Origin: Mesostigma viride
Taxonomy: Eukaryota; Streptophyta; Mesostigmatophyceae; Mesostigmatales; Mesostigmataceae
Assembly: GCA_009746045.1 (NCBI GenBank)
Contig: RPFO01000017.1
Location: 1,723,452-1,787,451 of the forward strand
Length of the DNA stretch: 64,000 nucleotides
Direction: 5' to 3'
In this document: one piece after another, positions 1 to 10,825 of the stretch
How positions within the stretch are numbered: position 1 is the first letter of the stretch
Layout of the letters: every line of letters begins with the position of its first letter
Notes under the pieces: model-generated
What the model was told of the DNA's origin: nothing
The model's input: only the letters and a program-made list of their open reading frames with translations
The model's database searches: none
Position numbers and translations under genes: made by a program

Positions 1-49
1 GGGAGGGAGGGAGGGAGGGAGGGAGGGAGGGAGGGAGGGAGGAAGGGAG
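1..49. repeat. (GGGA)n microsatellite
   Basis: Tetranucleotide GGGA run at the window edge, so its full length is unknown. Open frames across it are repeat translation, not genes. Confidence 0.95.
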
Positions 50-1004
50 TGGATCGGTCACTCACAGCAGTTTATTCCCACCCCAGCAGGGCCCCTCCCT
101 CACATCCGGCTGCAAAATCTGCTTGATGTCGCTTCTCTCTAGAATAAGCCGCACAGCCCTGATGCGAGCAAACGGCTCGCCATCATACTGTCGCTCACTG
201 ATGCTTTATACGCGCTTTCCGTAAGATGAAAACATGACGGAAAAGAGAGACTCGGGGAAAGGGGATACGGTGAAATACTTGTCTGCTACCGGCCGGGGTT
301 TCAACAGCGAAGAAATTCGCACCTGAATGTGCACATACCACTCCGTCACGTCGACAACGGTCTTGCATCGCAATCGTTTCACAGACGCGGCAGCAAAAAT
401 TGCTGGCGGCATTGACATGCTCGCCGCAGTTAACGAACGTGCGGAGGTCCGTTTTAGCCCCTGACGCCACGGCGTCTTTGATGCCAAGAACGCCTGCAAA
501 AGACACGATATCGGGCACAAAAGCACTTAAAAACGGATTACGGGTCTGCGACGCCTGGCCCAGCCTAGAAATTGGATTAAAAATCGCGCCAGCTCGGTTA
601 AAGCAAACTGAGCCGGTAATGAAAAAAGTGCTTCGGTCAAGGCCTTAAAAACTAAAAACTGCGTCGGTTAGTGTCAAAAACCAGATGTTAGGGCGACTTT
701 CATCGGGAAAATTTTTTGCTGCAGGTAGGTGGGGTCGAGAGAAAATCGGCGACAAAACAGGCACCCACCTGTGAATGACGCCAAAATGGAAGGACTCCGC
801 AGAATTTGTGGCGAAAAAAAATAACGGCAAGTAATATATGACCCTAGGAGCATACACTAAAATTTCCAGCCTCGATACTGCCTTTTTATTCGCTAGCCAT
901 TCTTAGCTATCCTGACCAGAATGGCCGATGAATGGTTGATAATTTCCTCGGGGATTGAAAGGAAATACCTGCTGCACACCTTGTGACATCGGTTGTGACA
1001 CCCA
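50..1004. other. no gene recognised
   Basis: Open frames here are short, overlap on both strands and match nothing I recognise. No RNA gene or repeat structure stands out. Confidence 0.5.
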
Positions 1005-1289
1005 TGTCTCAACATGTTTGTAGTTGGTTTGTAGTTGGTGTCTCGGTGTCTCAGAAACTCGTGGTCCGCATTGAGTGGGTGTCACGGTGTCACGACATCT
1101 GATTGGCCCGGTTCAGATTCGCCCCAAATTAAAAAAAAAAAAAAACGAATTAAAAAAAAATTAAAAAAAAAACGAATCTGAACCGGGCCAATCAGATGTC
1201 GTGACACCGTGACACCCACTCAATGCGGACCACGAGTTTCTGAGACACCGAGACACCAACTACAAACCAACTACAAACATGTTGAGACA
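1005..1289. repeat. perfect 117-bp inverted repeat with A-rich loop
   Basis: The left arm (1005-1121) is the exact reverse complement of the right arm (1173-1289). They flank a 51-bp loop that is almost only A with a few T, C and G. The arms contain copies of GGTGTCAC, the same octamer that forms the minisatellite at 2190-2384, so the two are probably related. The structure would form a long hairpin as DNA or RNA. It could be a foldback element or a recent inverted duplication. Confidence 0.92.
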
Positions 1290-1532
1290 CCGTGACACCG
1301 TGCGCTTTCACCCCGAATTCACGAGAGCGGCAGCGATGGTGATCGCTGCCAAATGAGGTAACATGGGCTAAACAACTCGGGCAGACCGGGCTGGCGTGAC
1401 ATCCCGGTCTGCCATGTTTTATTCCCCCCCACACATGGCGTGGGGATCTACGTTTGCCATCTGCCAACGTAGAAATAGATGGGGAGGGGGGGGGACAAAT
1501 GATGTTTGCAACATTGCCCAGTTGACATAGCC

Positions 1533-1910
1533 ATGGCGAGACCCGGCGTTTTCATGGAGCCCAGTGCGGGGGCGCTGGGTTGGCAGGTTTTGGGAATGTT
1601 CTTCTTGCTATTACTCCTGGGCGTCGTCGTGTTCAATATGATGGCGAGGCGCGGGGTCCGGTTATCTGCAGCCGCCGTGTTGGCGAAATGCACCCAGGAT
1701 TCGTCCTTGGCTGCGGCACTTTGCAGGGACTGGGACTGTGGTTGTGGCCGCCATTGTTTGAGAAGCGTGCATTTCGAGGAGCTCAGGACGATGAGGACCG
1801 ACATGTGGTCTAAGAAGCCTGCGGATCGGAAAGAGTTTATAAAGAACCAGCTTTTTCAGGCCGGCCAGGGAGAAACTGAAATCCCGGCAAGTGATTTCAT
1901 GACAAAGTGA
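1533..1910 (+). CDS. small ORF: membrane segment plus Cys-rich segment, unknown
   Basis: I do not recognise this 125-residue ORF as a known family. The ATG at 1533 is the first in frame. Residues of about 17-34 form a strongly hydrophobic stretch (FFLLLLLGVVVF) followed by Arg, like a single membrane anchor. A Cys-rich patch follows (DWDCGCGRHCL) and then a basic/acidic helix-like tail rich in R, E and K. Cys clusters followed by an R/M/W-rich helix occur in some uncharacterised transposon-associated proteins, so this may be one exon of such a gene. A possible acceptor (TTTGCAG) lies just before the Cys patch, so the hydrophobic part and the Cys part may not belong to one protein. Confidence 0.3.
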   Translation: MARPGVFMEPSAGALGWQVLGMFFLLLLLGVVVFNMMARRGVRLSAAAVLAKCTQDSSLAAALCRDWDCGCGRHCLRSVHFEELRTMRTDMWSKKPADRKEFIKNQLFQAGQGETEIPASDFMTK

Positions 1911-1936
1911 TTTTGATGGTTGCTTGCATGCATATT

Positions 1937-1948
1937 AAGTGAGACAGC
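1937..1948 (-). repeat. 12-bp micro-insertion with TATT duplication
   Basis: AAGTGAGACAGC is flanked by TATT on both sides. Read on the minus strand it ends in GTCTCACTT, a member of the TTGTCTC insertion family found across the window. With only a 4-bp duplication, this copy alone would be weak evidence. Confidence 0.4.
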
Positions 1949-2189
1949 TATTCCTGGACGCATGGCGTGCCAACATATATAAGTTGTTACCAGATATTAA
2001 TCACATGCCCTATTGAAGCGACGTTGGACCGCATAAACGAGGAATGGCTGAACTTGTCATGACCCGGCAAGGTACCTACACGCACAACAAGAATACATCA
2101 ACATGAGACGATATATGGTGAGATGACCGAGATGTATGGAGAAATGAATGTCTCTACTAGGATTATTATGAAGGTGTATACGTGGTATT

Positions 2190-2384
2190 TGCGGTGTCAC
2201 GGTGTCACGGTGTCACGGTGTCACGGTGTCACGGTGTCACGGTGTCAGAAGCATAGGTAAAACTTGCAATGACCCATTGAATACATCATCCCCATTAATA
2301 ATCACTGCATACCTGCAAAGATGTGTGTTTATATGCATTTTGAGGTGTCACGGTGTCACGGTGTCACGATGTCACGGTGTCACG
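2190..2384. repeat. GGTGTCAC minisatellite, two blocks
   Basis: Tandem GGTGTCAC octamers at about 2190-2246 and again at about 2344-2384, separated by about 100 bp of unrelated sequence. Translation across them gives a spurious Cys-His-Gly-Val repeat that extends the downstream gag frame upstream. Confidence 0.9.
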
Positions 2385-2390
2385 GGTCCT

Positions 2391-3302
2391 ATGAACTTCC
2401 CCTTCCTCAGAGACTTAAGTGGAAACTTTAAATTCAATAAAATACAACTTTTCAAAATGAACTACAAATTGCGTGTTCTAGTACAAATCCAGACGAGCTT
2501 AGGGATGAACTTGTACACGGAGATATACACCGGTGACAAGCTTCGCATCCTGGCGTCTAGTGCCTACATAAGGCAGTCGGCGAGGCGGCTGTTCAAGTTT
2601 GTTCGGGAGCGACACGCGGCGGGGGACACCTGGGCGGCGTTTATGACGCGACTCAGGGTGTTCCTGAGTGACAAGAGGACCATAGATGGGTCCCACCTGA
2701 AGCAAGAATACCTGGACTACAAGCCCATCAAGGGGCAGCTAGTGGTCCACGCCTTTGAAGACTTCGTCAAGCTGAGGGAGGACGCCATGGCCAAGGGATT
2801 CTTCGTCGCAGATCGGATGGCCATGGGCGACTTTCTCAAGTCGCTGCAGTTGGATCCGGTCACCATGGATAATGTGACCATCCACATGCGACAGGTCCAT
2901 GGCTGGGCAGCCATGACGGACCAGTTGTATGAGTGTTTCAGCGGCAAGTACGTGGGTGGTAAGCGCCCTCGTCAGGGTGACGAGGAGGCCACTGAACCCA
3001 CGGTTAAGTCCATGAGGGGATCGGGCCACGGGGGCCCAGCGCCCTCGAGAGGGCCTGAGACCTCTTCAAGGGGTCGAGGAAGGTCCAGGAGGGGGCGTGA
3101 CAGAAGGGCTGGACGGGGGACCCCGCCGAAGTCGGGACATCCACAGTCCCAGTTTGACTTCAAGAGGGTGGGTGGTCCTCCCAAGGCTGGGCCCAGCAGT
3201 GGGACCTCACGGGACATCAGTCAGGTGGAATGTTATTTCTGCCAGGGGAAGGGTCACTTCAGGAATGAGTGTCCCTCGTACCTGAGGCAGGAAGGTCACT
3301 AG
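2391..3302 (+). pseudogene. copia-1 Gag with CCHC zinc knuckle, broken by insertion
   Basis: Capsid/nucleocapsid protein of the retroelement. The C-terminal part has a clear zinc knuckle (CYFCQGKGHFRNEC, C-x2-C-x4-H-x4-C) after an Arg/Gly-rich stretch, as in nucleocapsid regions. The upstream part aligns by eye with the Gag of copia-2, for example TWAAFMTRLR beside LWAQFMVDLR. The ATG at 2391 is the first one beyond the minisatellite. The true N-terminus appears to be missing. The stop at 3300-3302 lies inside the CACTA terminus. Without the insertion the frame continues at 18045 to a TGA at 18126-18128. Confidence 0.8.
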
Positions 3303-3312
3303 GAGTTAATTT
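3297..3312 (+). repeat. left terminal inverted repeat of CACTA element
   Basis: CACTAGGAGTTAATTT, an exact reverse complement of 18027-18042. GT directly outside is duplicated at 18043-18044. Confidence 0.88.
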
Positions 3313-3830
3313 TACGGGGCGTAAACGCCCCGGTTGGGGTTACCGGGGCGGTTACTGGCCAGTAACCATGTACGTTTAAGGTTACCGGCCAGGTTACCGG
3401 CCGGTAACCCGGAATGCAACAGACTAAATACCGGCCGGTAATGGTTACCGGGCGGTAATAGTTACCGGAACGTTTACTGGGCGGTAACTTTTACCGGAGC
3501 CGTAACCATGCCCGTAACCTATCTGGGTTACGGTCATGGTTACGGCCCAAGTAGAAGTTACCGGGCGGTAAACTGGTATGGTTACGGGACCAGTTCTGAG
3601 AACCGGGATGGGTTACCGGCATGGTTACGGGACCAGTTCTGATAACCGGGCCTGGCTACTGGCCTGGTTACGGGTCCGTCAACCGTCCCGTAACCTGCAG
3701 TAGTTACGGCCCAGTAGTTAACCCTGGCTACTGCGGTGGTTACGGGGCCGGTTATGCCCCAGTAATAATAGTAACCCATGCCTACAACGCAGCCTGTCCG
3801 GGTTATGGCCCCGAATTCTAAAATGCATTG
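3313..3830. repeat. left subterminal repeats (GTTACCGG / CCGGTAAC)
   Basis: More than twenty copies of GTTAC-centred motifs in both orientations. In CACTA elements such arrays bind transposase or its accessory protein. That role is inferred here. Confidence 0.8.
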
Positions 3831-4540
3831 ACCCCGGCTATGGTGAGTGGCTTGCATGATATGGTGCTTTTGAAGATGCATTTTTGAATTAGGCATTTCA
3901 TTAAAATGTTTAAGAAGTCATTAATAATCAATTGCACGAATCACTTCCATCCGATGTTGTCAACGTGGGCTTCATGATGAAATCGTGGAGATGACGCACA
4001 TGAAGTTCACGGAACATCTTAGGTAATAAATCAAGCCGTTACGGCAGTAGAACCTTGGCCGATGAGGGTGGCGTCTTGAAGCTGTTGTCACCCTCAAGTC
4101 CGCTCGGCCAGGGGTAATCGCCCATGTTGATTTGAAAGGTACCGCCGTCCATATGGCGGCTCCGCTTTTGGTGCGAGTTGACCAACTTCCCATCTTAATC
4201 ATTCCGGATTGCCTGCAGTTCATTCCGCCTTTGTCCAAGTAAGACAGCAACTGTCACGCACTCATAGAAAACGCAAAATGCCCCGAATGCAGTTACGGCC
4301 ATACGGTAGCGAGGAATAGCAGTTGAAATTTCTAGTACACAGGCAACTAGTAAGAAAAGGGACGATGCGTGCACCACCACCAATACGTACGTGCATCCCT
4401 CTCTTGAAAATGACAGCATCTTCCATGCCGTCCAAGAAAAACGCAACGTATTTAACATGAACCCGAATGCAGTTACGGTCGTAGAGTAGTGAGGACTGGC
4501 AGCTGAAAGTTCTAGTTGATGGGCTGAGAATAAGGAAAAA
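3831..4540. other. non-coding, with a diverged tandem duplication
   Basis: No gene seen. About 4270-4370 and 4440-4545 are diverged copies of one segment (shared CCGAATGCAGTTACGG, then GCAGTTGAAA/GCAGCTGAAA, then GATGCGTGCAC). Confidence 0.6.
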
Positions 4541-5870
4541 AATGATGCGTGCACTCACCTACCCTATTACGTCCCTCCCATGGCGAGGAACCAGCAAAAC
4601 CACCCACATACCCTGTTGTGTCCCTCCCTTGACAAGGAACAAGCACGTGCACATGCCCCACCCCACATGCATGCCTCCCTTGACAAGAATCGAACGGGCA
4701 CGTGCACCCACCTACCCTATGTGCACCCCCTCCTTTGACAAGGAACAAGCACGTGCACGTGCCTACCCCACATGCATGCCTCCCTTGACAAGAATCGAAC
4801 GAGCACGTGCACCCACCCACCCTGTGTGCACCCCTCCTTTGACAAGGAACAAGCACGTGAACTCACCTACACTACGCGCGTCCCTCCCTTGACAAGGAAT
4901 AGGCACGTGCACATGCCTACCCCACATCCATGCCTCCCCTGACCAGTAACAAGCACGTGCACCCACCTACCCTACGTGCATCCCTCCTGTGACATGGAAC
5001 AAGCACGTGCACCCACCAACCCTATGTACGTGCCTCTTGACAAGCAACAAGCACGTGCACCCACCTACCCTAAGTGCCCCCCTCCTTCGACAAGGAACAA
5101 GCATGTGCACTCACCTACCGTACGTGAATCCCTCCCTTGGCAAGGACCAAGCACGTGCACCCACCTACCCGATGTCCGCCCCTCCCTTGATAAGGTACAA
5201 GCATGCCCACCCACCTACCCTACCTGCATCCCTCCCTTGACATGGAACAACCATGTGCACATGCCTACCCCACATGCATGCCTCCCTTGACAAGGAACGA
5301 GCACGTGCACCCACCCACCCTGTGTGCACCCCTCCTTTGACAAGGAACAAGCACGTGCACTCATCTACCGCACGTGCATCCCTCCCTTGACAAGGAACAA
5401 GCAAGCCCACCCACCTACCCTACCTGCATCCCTCCCTTGACATGAAACAAGCACGTGCACATGCCTACCCCACATGCATGCCTCCCTTGACAAGGAACGA
5501 GCACGTGCACCCACCCACCCTGTGTGCACCCCTCCTTTGACAAGGAACAAGCACATGAACTCACCTACACTACGTGCGTCCCTCCCTTGACAAGGAATAA
5601 GCACGTGCACATGCCTACCCCACATCCATGCCTCCCCTGACCAGTAACAAGCACGTGCACTCACCTACCCTACGTATGTGCCTCTTGACAAGGACCAAGC
5701 TCGTGCACCCACCTACCATACGTGAATCCCTCCCTTGACAAGGTACACGCATGCCCACCCACCTACCCTACGTGGGCCCCTCCCTTGATAAGGTACAAGC
5801 ATGACCAGCCACCTACCCCGCGAGCCTCCCTACTTTGACAAGGAACAAGCACGTGGGCCCGCTAGCATGG
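4541..5870. repeat. about 50-bp-unit minisatellite, roughly 26 copies
   Basis: Imperfect tandem units of about 50 bp carrying CCTCCCTTGACAAGGAACAA, then GCACGTGCAC and CCCACCTACC. Every unit holds a TTGACAAGG block and most hold the palindrome GCACGTGC. Units vary by point changes and small indels. A higher-order repeat of several units is visible (about 4770-5000 resembles 5440-5670). Confidence 0.9.
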
Positions 5871-6881
5871 CAGCAAGGAAGACATTACCCTAACATGGCA
5901 TGGCCAAAGCAAAAGAGACAGAGAAGTCAATGGAGAGAGAGCTCCTAAGAACTCCTAGTACAATTGGAAACCATGGAGGGCAAAAAACGTTCAACAACTT
6001 ACGATGGGCATCGGCACATACAGAGAAGCCCAGGTGTGCCAGGTGTAAAATAAGCGAGATTGAAGTGTCGCCTACCTCGTGGGAGACTTTTGGTATCTGG
6101 TAAACAATGAAAGCGAGTGGAAAGATGGACAACGTGAAAATAACATACAATCCACTGCAATGCATGCAAAGAGGACAGAATCAGTAATAAAGCGCGCTGC
6201 ATTCAGGCAGCGCTGAGCAATTGAACGGTGAACAATTTAATCCGGAACGCATTGTCTACGCGACTCGATGCGACTAAACGTGGCATGCATACGCGGTCGC
6301 TGACTGAAGACATTGTGTACCTGGCTCAGCAAGGTGCGCTTGCAGCCGCTTTCTTAAATATGCCGCAGGCGCACGATGTAACGAATTGAAGTTTGCATGT
6401 AGTAACAAAGGCAAGAAAAGCGGTGTAGCTGGCTACCGACTACGCCATAGTAAGCTGTATCGGAGTTGGCGCTGCCGATGGCTGGAAACGGATGACCGAA
6501 TCATGCTAAACTGGGGCTCCAAAAGGGCTTGTCATGCATCCTAGTGCGCCTTTTGCTTTTTTTTCTTCAAGCATCGTGAGCATGCGGGTTTAGGGGGGCG
6601 CTTATTCTTGCACCACTATCAGTCGGCTGGACTGCAATCGGCATAGCCAGCGCAAGGTGATGCAAGGGCAGGCAAACTTTACCAGCTCGTTCAAGGCTCG
6701 TTGATGGAATTCAAACATCTAGGCGGCGCGTCTGCAACGGCTCATCGCAATTCGAATTCGCAAGCAGAACCCTCGTTACACGTGGCGCATGCAGAGATCT
6801 GCTTCGGGCGGCTTGGCGTATCTCACTGCGTCGTGACTCAAGTACATAGTCAGCCTAGTTAGTACTCTGGGGGCCTCGAGT
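5871..6881. other. no gene recognised
   Basis: Mixed sequence without a convincing ORF, tRNA or repeat. Confidence 0.5.
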
Positions 6882-7475
6882 TCGGCAGTCCCCTATTCGG
6901 AAATCCCGGATCATATGTACTCCACCCTATGTACTCTTGGAGTACATAGTGTGCCACCCTATGTACTCTTGGAGTACATAGTGTGGATTACATAGGTAGT
7001 CACTCCTTCCTATGTAATACGGGCGTGTCTCACCGCGTCGGCAGTCCCCTATTCGGAAATCCCGGATCATATGTACTCCACACTATGTACTCTTGGAGTA
7101 CATAGTGTGCCACCCTATGTACTCTTGGAGTACATAGTGTGGAGTACATAGTCACTCCTTCCTATGTAATACGGGCGTGTCTCACCGCGTCGGCAGTCCC
7201 CTAATCGGAAATCCCGGATCATATGTACTCCACACTATGTACTCTTGGAGTACATAGTGTGCCACCCTATGTACTCTTGGAGTACATAGTGTGGAGTACA
7301 TAGTCACTCCTTCCTATGTAATACGGGCGTGTCTCACCGCGTCGGCAGTCCCCTAATCGGAAATCCCGGATCATATGTACTCCACACTATGTACTCTTGG
7401 AGTACATAGTGTGCCACCCTATGTACTCTCGGAGTACATAGGGTGGAGTACATAGTCACTCCTTCCTATGTAATA
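6882..7475. repeat. tandem repeat of 152-156-bp units, nearly four copies
   Basis: Units begin near 6882, 7038, 7190 and 7342 (TCGGCAGTCCCCTA). Each holds two copies of a short hairpin (TATGTACTC-TTG-GAGTACATA). The units are almost identical, so the array is recent. Confidence 0.92.
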
Positions 7476-7479
7476 CCGG

Positions 7480-7578
7480 TGTAATCATGCGTAATCATGC
7501 GTAATCATGCGTAATCATGCGTAATCATGCGTAATCATCAGAGTAATCATCAGAGTAATCATCAGAGTAATCATCGTC
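7480..7578. repeat. GTAATCATGC and GTAATCATCAGA short tandem repeats
   Basis: About six 10-bp units, then three to four 12-bp derivatives, directly after the 152-bp array. Confidence 0.85.
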
Positions 7579-7597
7579 CAGACAAGCTGCACTGCCC

Positions 7598-8062
7598 CTA
7601 AGACCCTAACTTACACAAGATGGCGATGGTCGTCGCCGGCAGCTCGACAAGTTCAGGGCAGCACGAAATAAGACAGGCAAGCCGACGCTGGCGCTCATCC
7701 CAATGAGGCCATTCATCCGAAGCAGCCTCCATAACCTGGCCGCTCTTAGGGTGGCGAATCGGGGCGTCGTTGTCATTGCGGAGCTTCAGCACGCTTGTCA
7801 CAGCGGCGTCATTGTAGGCGAGTAAGGTATCGATGTCTGCCAGGCTCAAACGCTGGCCTGGCATGTAGAATGAGGAAGAAATGGCGTCCGGCAAGGAGGT
7901 TTCAGCAGCTATCGGAGTTGCTTCCGAAGTTGCTTCCGAAGTCTTGGATCGCTTGTTAGCGGCGTTCTTGGCGACGACAATGTCGTGGGCGATTTTGTTT
8001 GCAGCAATCTGGGCATCAATAGAATCGGCGGCAAGAGCTGAAGACGATGCGGGGACCTCCAT
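7598..8062 (-). CDS. hypothetical 154-residue ORF inside the CACTA element
   Basis: I do not recognise it. The start is the ATG at 8062 (MEVPASSSALAADS). The N-terminal half is Ala/Ser-rich. The C-terminal half has Trp, Arg and Cys residues (ASDEWPHWDERQRRLACLISCC) and looks more like folded protein. No membrane segment or known motif is visible. It could be an exon of a gene carried by the transposon, or chance. The frame is long for this GC content but not compelling. Confidence 0.3.
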   Translation of the reverse strand: MEVPASSSALAADSIDAQIAANKIAHDIVVAKNAANKRSKTSEATSEATPIAAETSLPDAISSSFYMPGQRLSLADIDTLLAYNDAAVTSVLKLRNDNDAPIRHPKSGQVMEAASDEWPHWDERQRRLACLISCCPELVELPATTIAILCKLGS

Positions 8063-8278
8063 AGCTACGTTTAATAGCACCTAGACGAGGGCAGGGGGCG
8101 CAGGCACACTGATCACGTGCGTGGTGCCGCCATAATGTGCAGAAAAATAGCGAGATCTGCTGGGCAGGCCGCTGGCGATAACTTGCGAAATCCTGGGCGA
8201 TGGCTGCCAAAAATTAGATCGGCGTGTTCGTCATCAAAAGGCGAGTCTATTGCAATTTACCCGACCAAATTTCATCAT

Positions 8279-8722
8279 GGATGGATGGAGGGAGGGAGGG
8301 AGGGAGGGAGGGAGGGAGGGAGGGAGGGAGGGAGGGAGGGAGGGAGGGAGGGAGGGAGGGAGGGAGGGAGGAGGGAGGGAGGGAGGGAGGGAGGGAGGGA
8401 GGGAGGGAGGGAGGAGGGAGGGAGGGAGGGAGGGAGGGAGGGAGGGAGGGAGGGAGGGAGGGAGGAGGGAGGAGGGAGGGAGGGAGGGAGGGAGGGAGGG
8501 AGGGAGGGAGGAGGGAGGGAGGGAGGGAGGGAGGGAGGGAGGGAGGGAGGGAGGGAGGGAGGGAGGGAGGGAGGGAGGGAGGGAGGGAGGGAGGGAGGAG
8601 GGAGGGAGGGAGGGAGGGAGGGAGGGAGGGAGGGAGGAGGGAGGGAGGGAGGGAGGGAGGGAGGGAGGGAGGGAGGGAGGGATGGATGGATGGATGGATG
8701 GATGGATGGATGGATGGATGGA
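8279..8722. repeat. (GGGA)n followed by (GATG)n
   Basis: About 400 bp of GGGA with occasional GGA slips, changing at about 8681 to GATG units. It directly abuts the tail of a LINE copy, so it may contain that copy's target site. Confidence 0.95.
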
Positions 8723-10703
8723 TTGAATTGAATTGAATTGTAACATAACTCCGTTGGGAGTATATGTAGCACATAGCCCTTGAGAGGGGGCATATGGCCT
8801 ATCATACATCCTAAGCTACTTCCTGCAAGGGTGGGGATGTAAAGGACCCTTGCTCTAGGTGCACCAGGGCACTTGCATCCCCATGATCTTCAAGCTATGC
8901 CCAGCGAAGGGGGAGCCTGTCATGGGGGGGAAGATCAGCAGAGCTATACAAAAAGGCTAGGGCATGGCGTCTCAGCAGAGAGTTACTCCCTGCATGGGCA
9001 CAACATAGCTAAATAAAGCTAGGCATCATCTGGAGTGTGGCACATCATAGGCACACATGTACATGATTAAATAAAGCGTGTGGCTTAGCTAGGATAGTGC
9101 CTCTAGGAGGCGTACATGTACATGGCCACGGTCTATCTATTCTACACTACTACTGCTGTATTCCCCTAAGCTGGGGCGTCTGGAGTCGTTGGGGCCGCGG
9201 GGGTCGCCTGCCAGGGCTTGTGGCCGACGTAGATGGCCGCCCCCTTCCAGTACACCGGCTGCCCCGCCTTGGTCTTCCGGAGCTGGAGGTAGGTGGGCCA
9301 TAGCTCCCGTCGCCGTTGTTGCTGCGCCAGGGTCAAGTCGTCGTCAAGGGTGAAGAGAGTCTTCTCGAGCCGCTTGCGGCGTCGGAGAAAAGAAATCTTG
9401 TCCGCCGGGGTCTTAAAGGTGAGAAGGAGCGGGGGCGGCCCTGCCTTACCCCGCGCGCGGGGAAGGCGGTGGGCGACCAGGTCGATCTCACCAGTAAGGC
9501 CCATGCGACTAAGAATTTCTCTCTCAAACGCACGTGCAAGCTTCTCGGAATTCTCACCTTCCTCCATGTCGAGGTTCTTGACAATGACGTTAAGGCTGCG
9601 CTTGGCAAGCTCGGCCTCCTCGCGGAGGTCAAGCGTCTGCCGCTGGAGCTGGGCTGCGACGGCGGAGGTGGTGGAGGTGGTGTGCTGCTTAAGCATGTCC
9701 GCCCAGGTCGTGATGGGAGGAGCATCGCCGGCCAGGCCAGCAGAGGTTGGCTTGGCGGCAATGTCCTTCACCGCCTGGGCGGTGAGGCCCGCGGTGTTCT
9801 GCAGGACCTCGATAGCGATGGCATTATCCTTAAGACGTTGGTCAATGTCGCGGAGCTGGGCGGTGATGGAGTCGGTGGAGGCGGAGGGGGGGGGTGGAGG
9901 CGAGGAGGGTGGCGGTGGCGGTGGGGATGGTGGGGAGCTCAGCAGCCAGCGTGCGACCCACAGCTGCCACATCTGCAGCTAGGGGCGTCACGTGCTGTGA
10001 GATGGTTTCTTGGAGGTGGAGGAGGAAGGTGGATTCGGTCAAGGGGGAGGGGTCCAGAGGTCCGTGACAGAGCGGTCAAGGATGGAAAAGAGGGCGGCGA
10101 GCTGAAGACGGGGGCGAGACCAGCGGGCCAGGTTCTCAGGTCGGTGAGTAAACCGGCCGTCAGGTCCAGGGCGGAGGCGGTAATGGCTGTGAAGGCGCTG
10201 GCACAGGTCGAGAATGGAGGCGTATGACCCATAAAACACGAGCTCCAGTATCTTGATGGGTGGCATGTCGAAAAAGCCGGGTCTGGCACCGTCGAAGGTG
10301 GAAAATAACCCGTCAACGTCAAAGTCGCGCTCAGACCAGCTTGGTTCGGTTGGGCGGCTGCGTTTTGGCTCGGGCGAGGCTGAGGGCGAGGCAGGAAGCC
10401 CGGGAGGGTGCTGGGCGACAACCAGTGCGCGACTAGGGTCACCACCGCCTTCCGGCCCTGATGGCGAAGCTGCAGCCGGAGCTGCAGACGTATTTTCATT
10501 GCCGAGCGCAGCCGTCAGGCTGCGTTGCGTCGATGGGCGTTTGCTCATCGTATATTGCGTAATAGCGTCGGAAAATTATATCAGCATGTGCGTCGTAGAA
10601 AGACGCGTCGATTGTGATATTCACGGCTAAATTCGGTGCTCAAACGTGAAAGTTATGAGCTCCGCCGTCAGCCATGGCTACCTCGTGGCTCGTGGCTCGT
10701 GGC
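8723..10703 (-). mobile_element. LINE family A copy, ORF1-only, possibly full length
   Basis: Minus-strand retroposon with a (CAATT)n tail at 8723-8740, a 3' UTR at 8741-9165 and ORF1 at 9166-10548. No ORF2 lies between ORF1 and the 3' UTR. GATG units occur on both sides (before 8723 and at 10704-10723) and could be the target duplication, but being repetitive they prove little. This is the longest of the family A copies here and the only one that keeps the ORF1 start. Confidence 0.75.
9166..10548 (-). pseudogene. LINE family A ORF1 protein, frameshifted
   Basis: An ORF1p-like nucleic-acid-binding protein of a LINE. The middle is heptad-like (LRDIDQRLKDNAIAIEVLQN). An RRM-like stretch follows (NVIVKNLDMEEGENSEKLAR) and then a C-terminal segment with RRRELWPTYLQLR and a GQPVYWKGAAIYV strand. 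This order matches the coiled coil, RRM and CTD of L1-type ORF1p. The ATG at 10548 (MSKRPSTQRS) opens the frame. It shifts within a C-run near 10045, where the first part ends LWTPPP and resumes with LTESTFLLHL. A second shift lies near 9900. Either the copy is dead or the homopolymer lengths are miscalled. Confidence 0.75.
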
Positions 10704-10726
10704 TGGATGGATGGATGGATGTTCTT

Positions 10727-10825
10727 AATTAATTAATTAATTAGATAATTAATTAATTAATTAATTAATTAATTAATTAATTAATTAATTAATTAATTAA
10801 TTAATTAATTAATTAATTAATTAAT
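10727..10825. repeat. (TTAA)n microsatellite
   Basis: About 100 bp of TTAA/AATT units, interrupted once near 10744. Confidence 0.95.

Noticed and set aside
6882-7475. CRISPR-like repeat-spacer array
   Set aside because: Units are contiguous tandem copies without variable spacers, and the window is eukaryotic.
8117-8809. Long frames on both strands encoding Gly-Arg-Glu-Gly-Gly or Pro-Ser-Leu-Pro-Pro repeats (also at 12707-13258 and 34732-35805)
   Set aside because: They are translations of (GGGA)n/(CCCT)n in all frames; being open on both strands in every frame shows no coding meaning.
9293-10227. Plus-strand frames opposite the LINE ORF1
   Set aside because: High-GC shadow frames; the minus strand carries the recognisable ORF1 pattern repeated in other copies.
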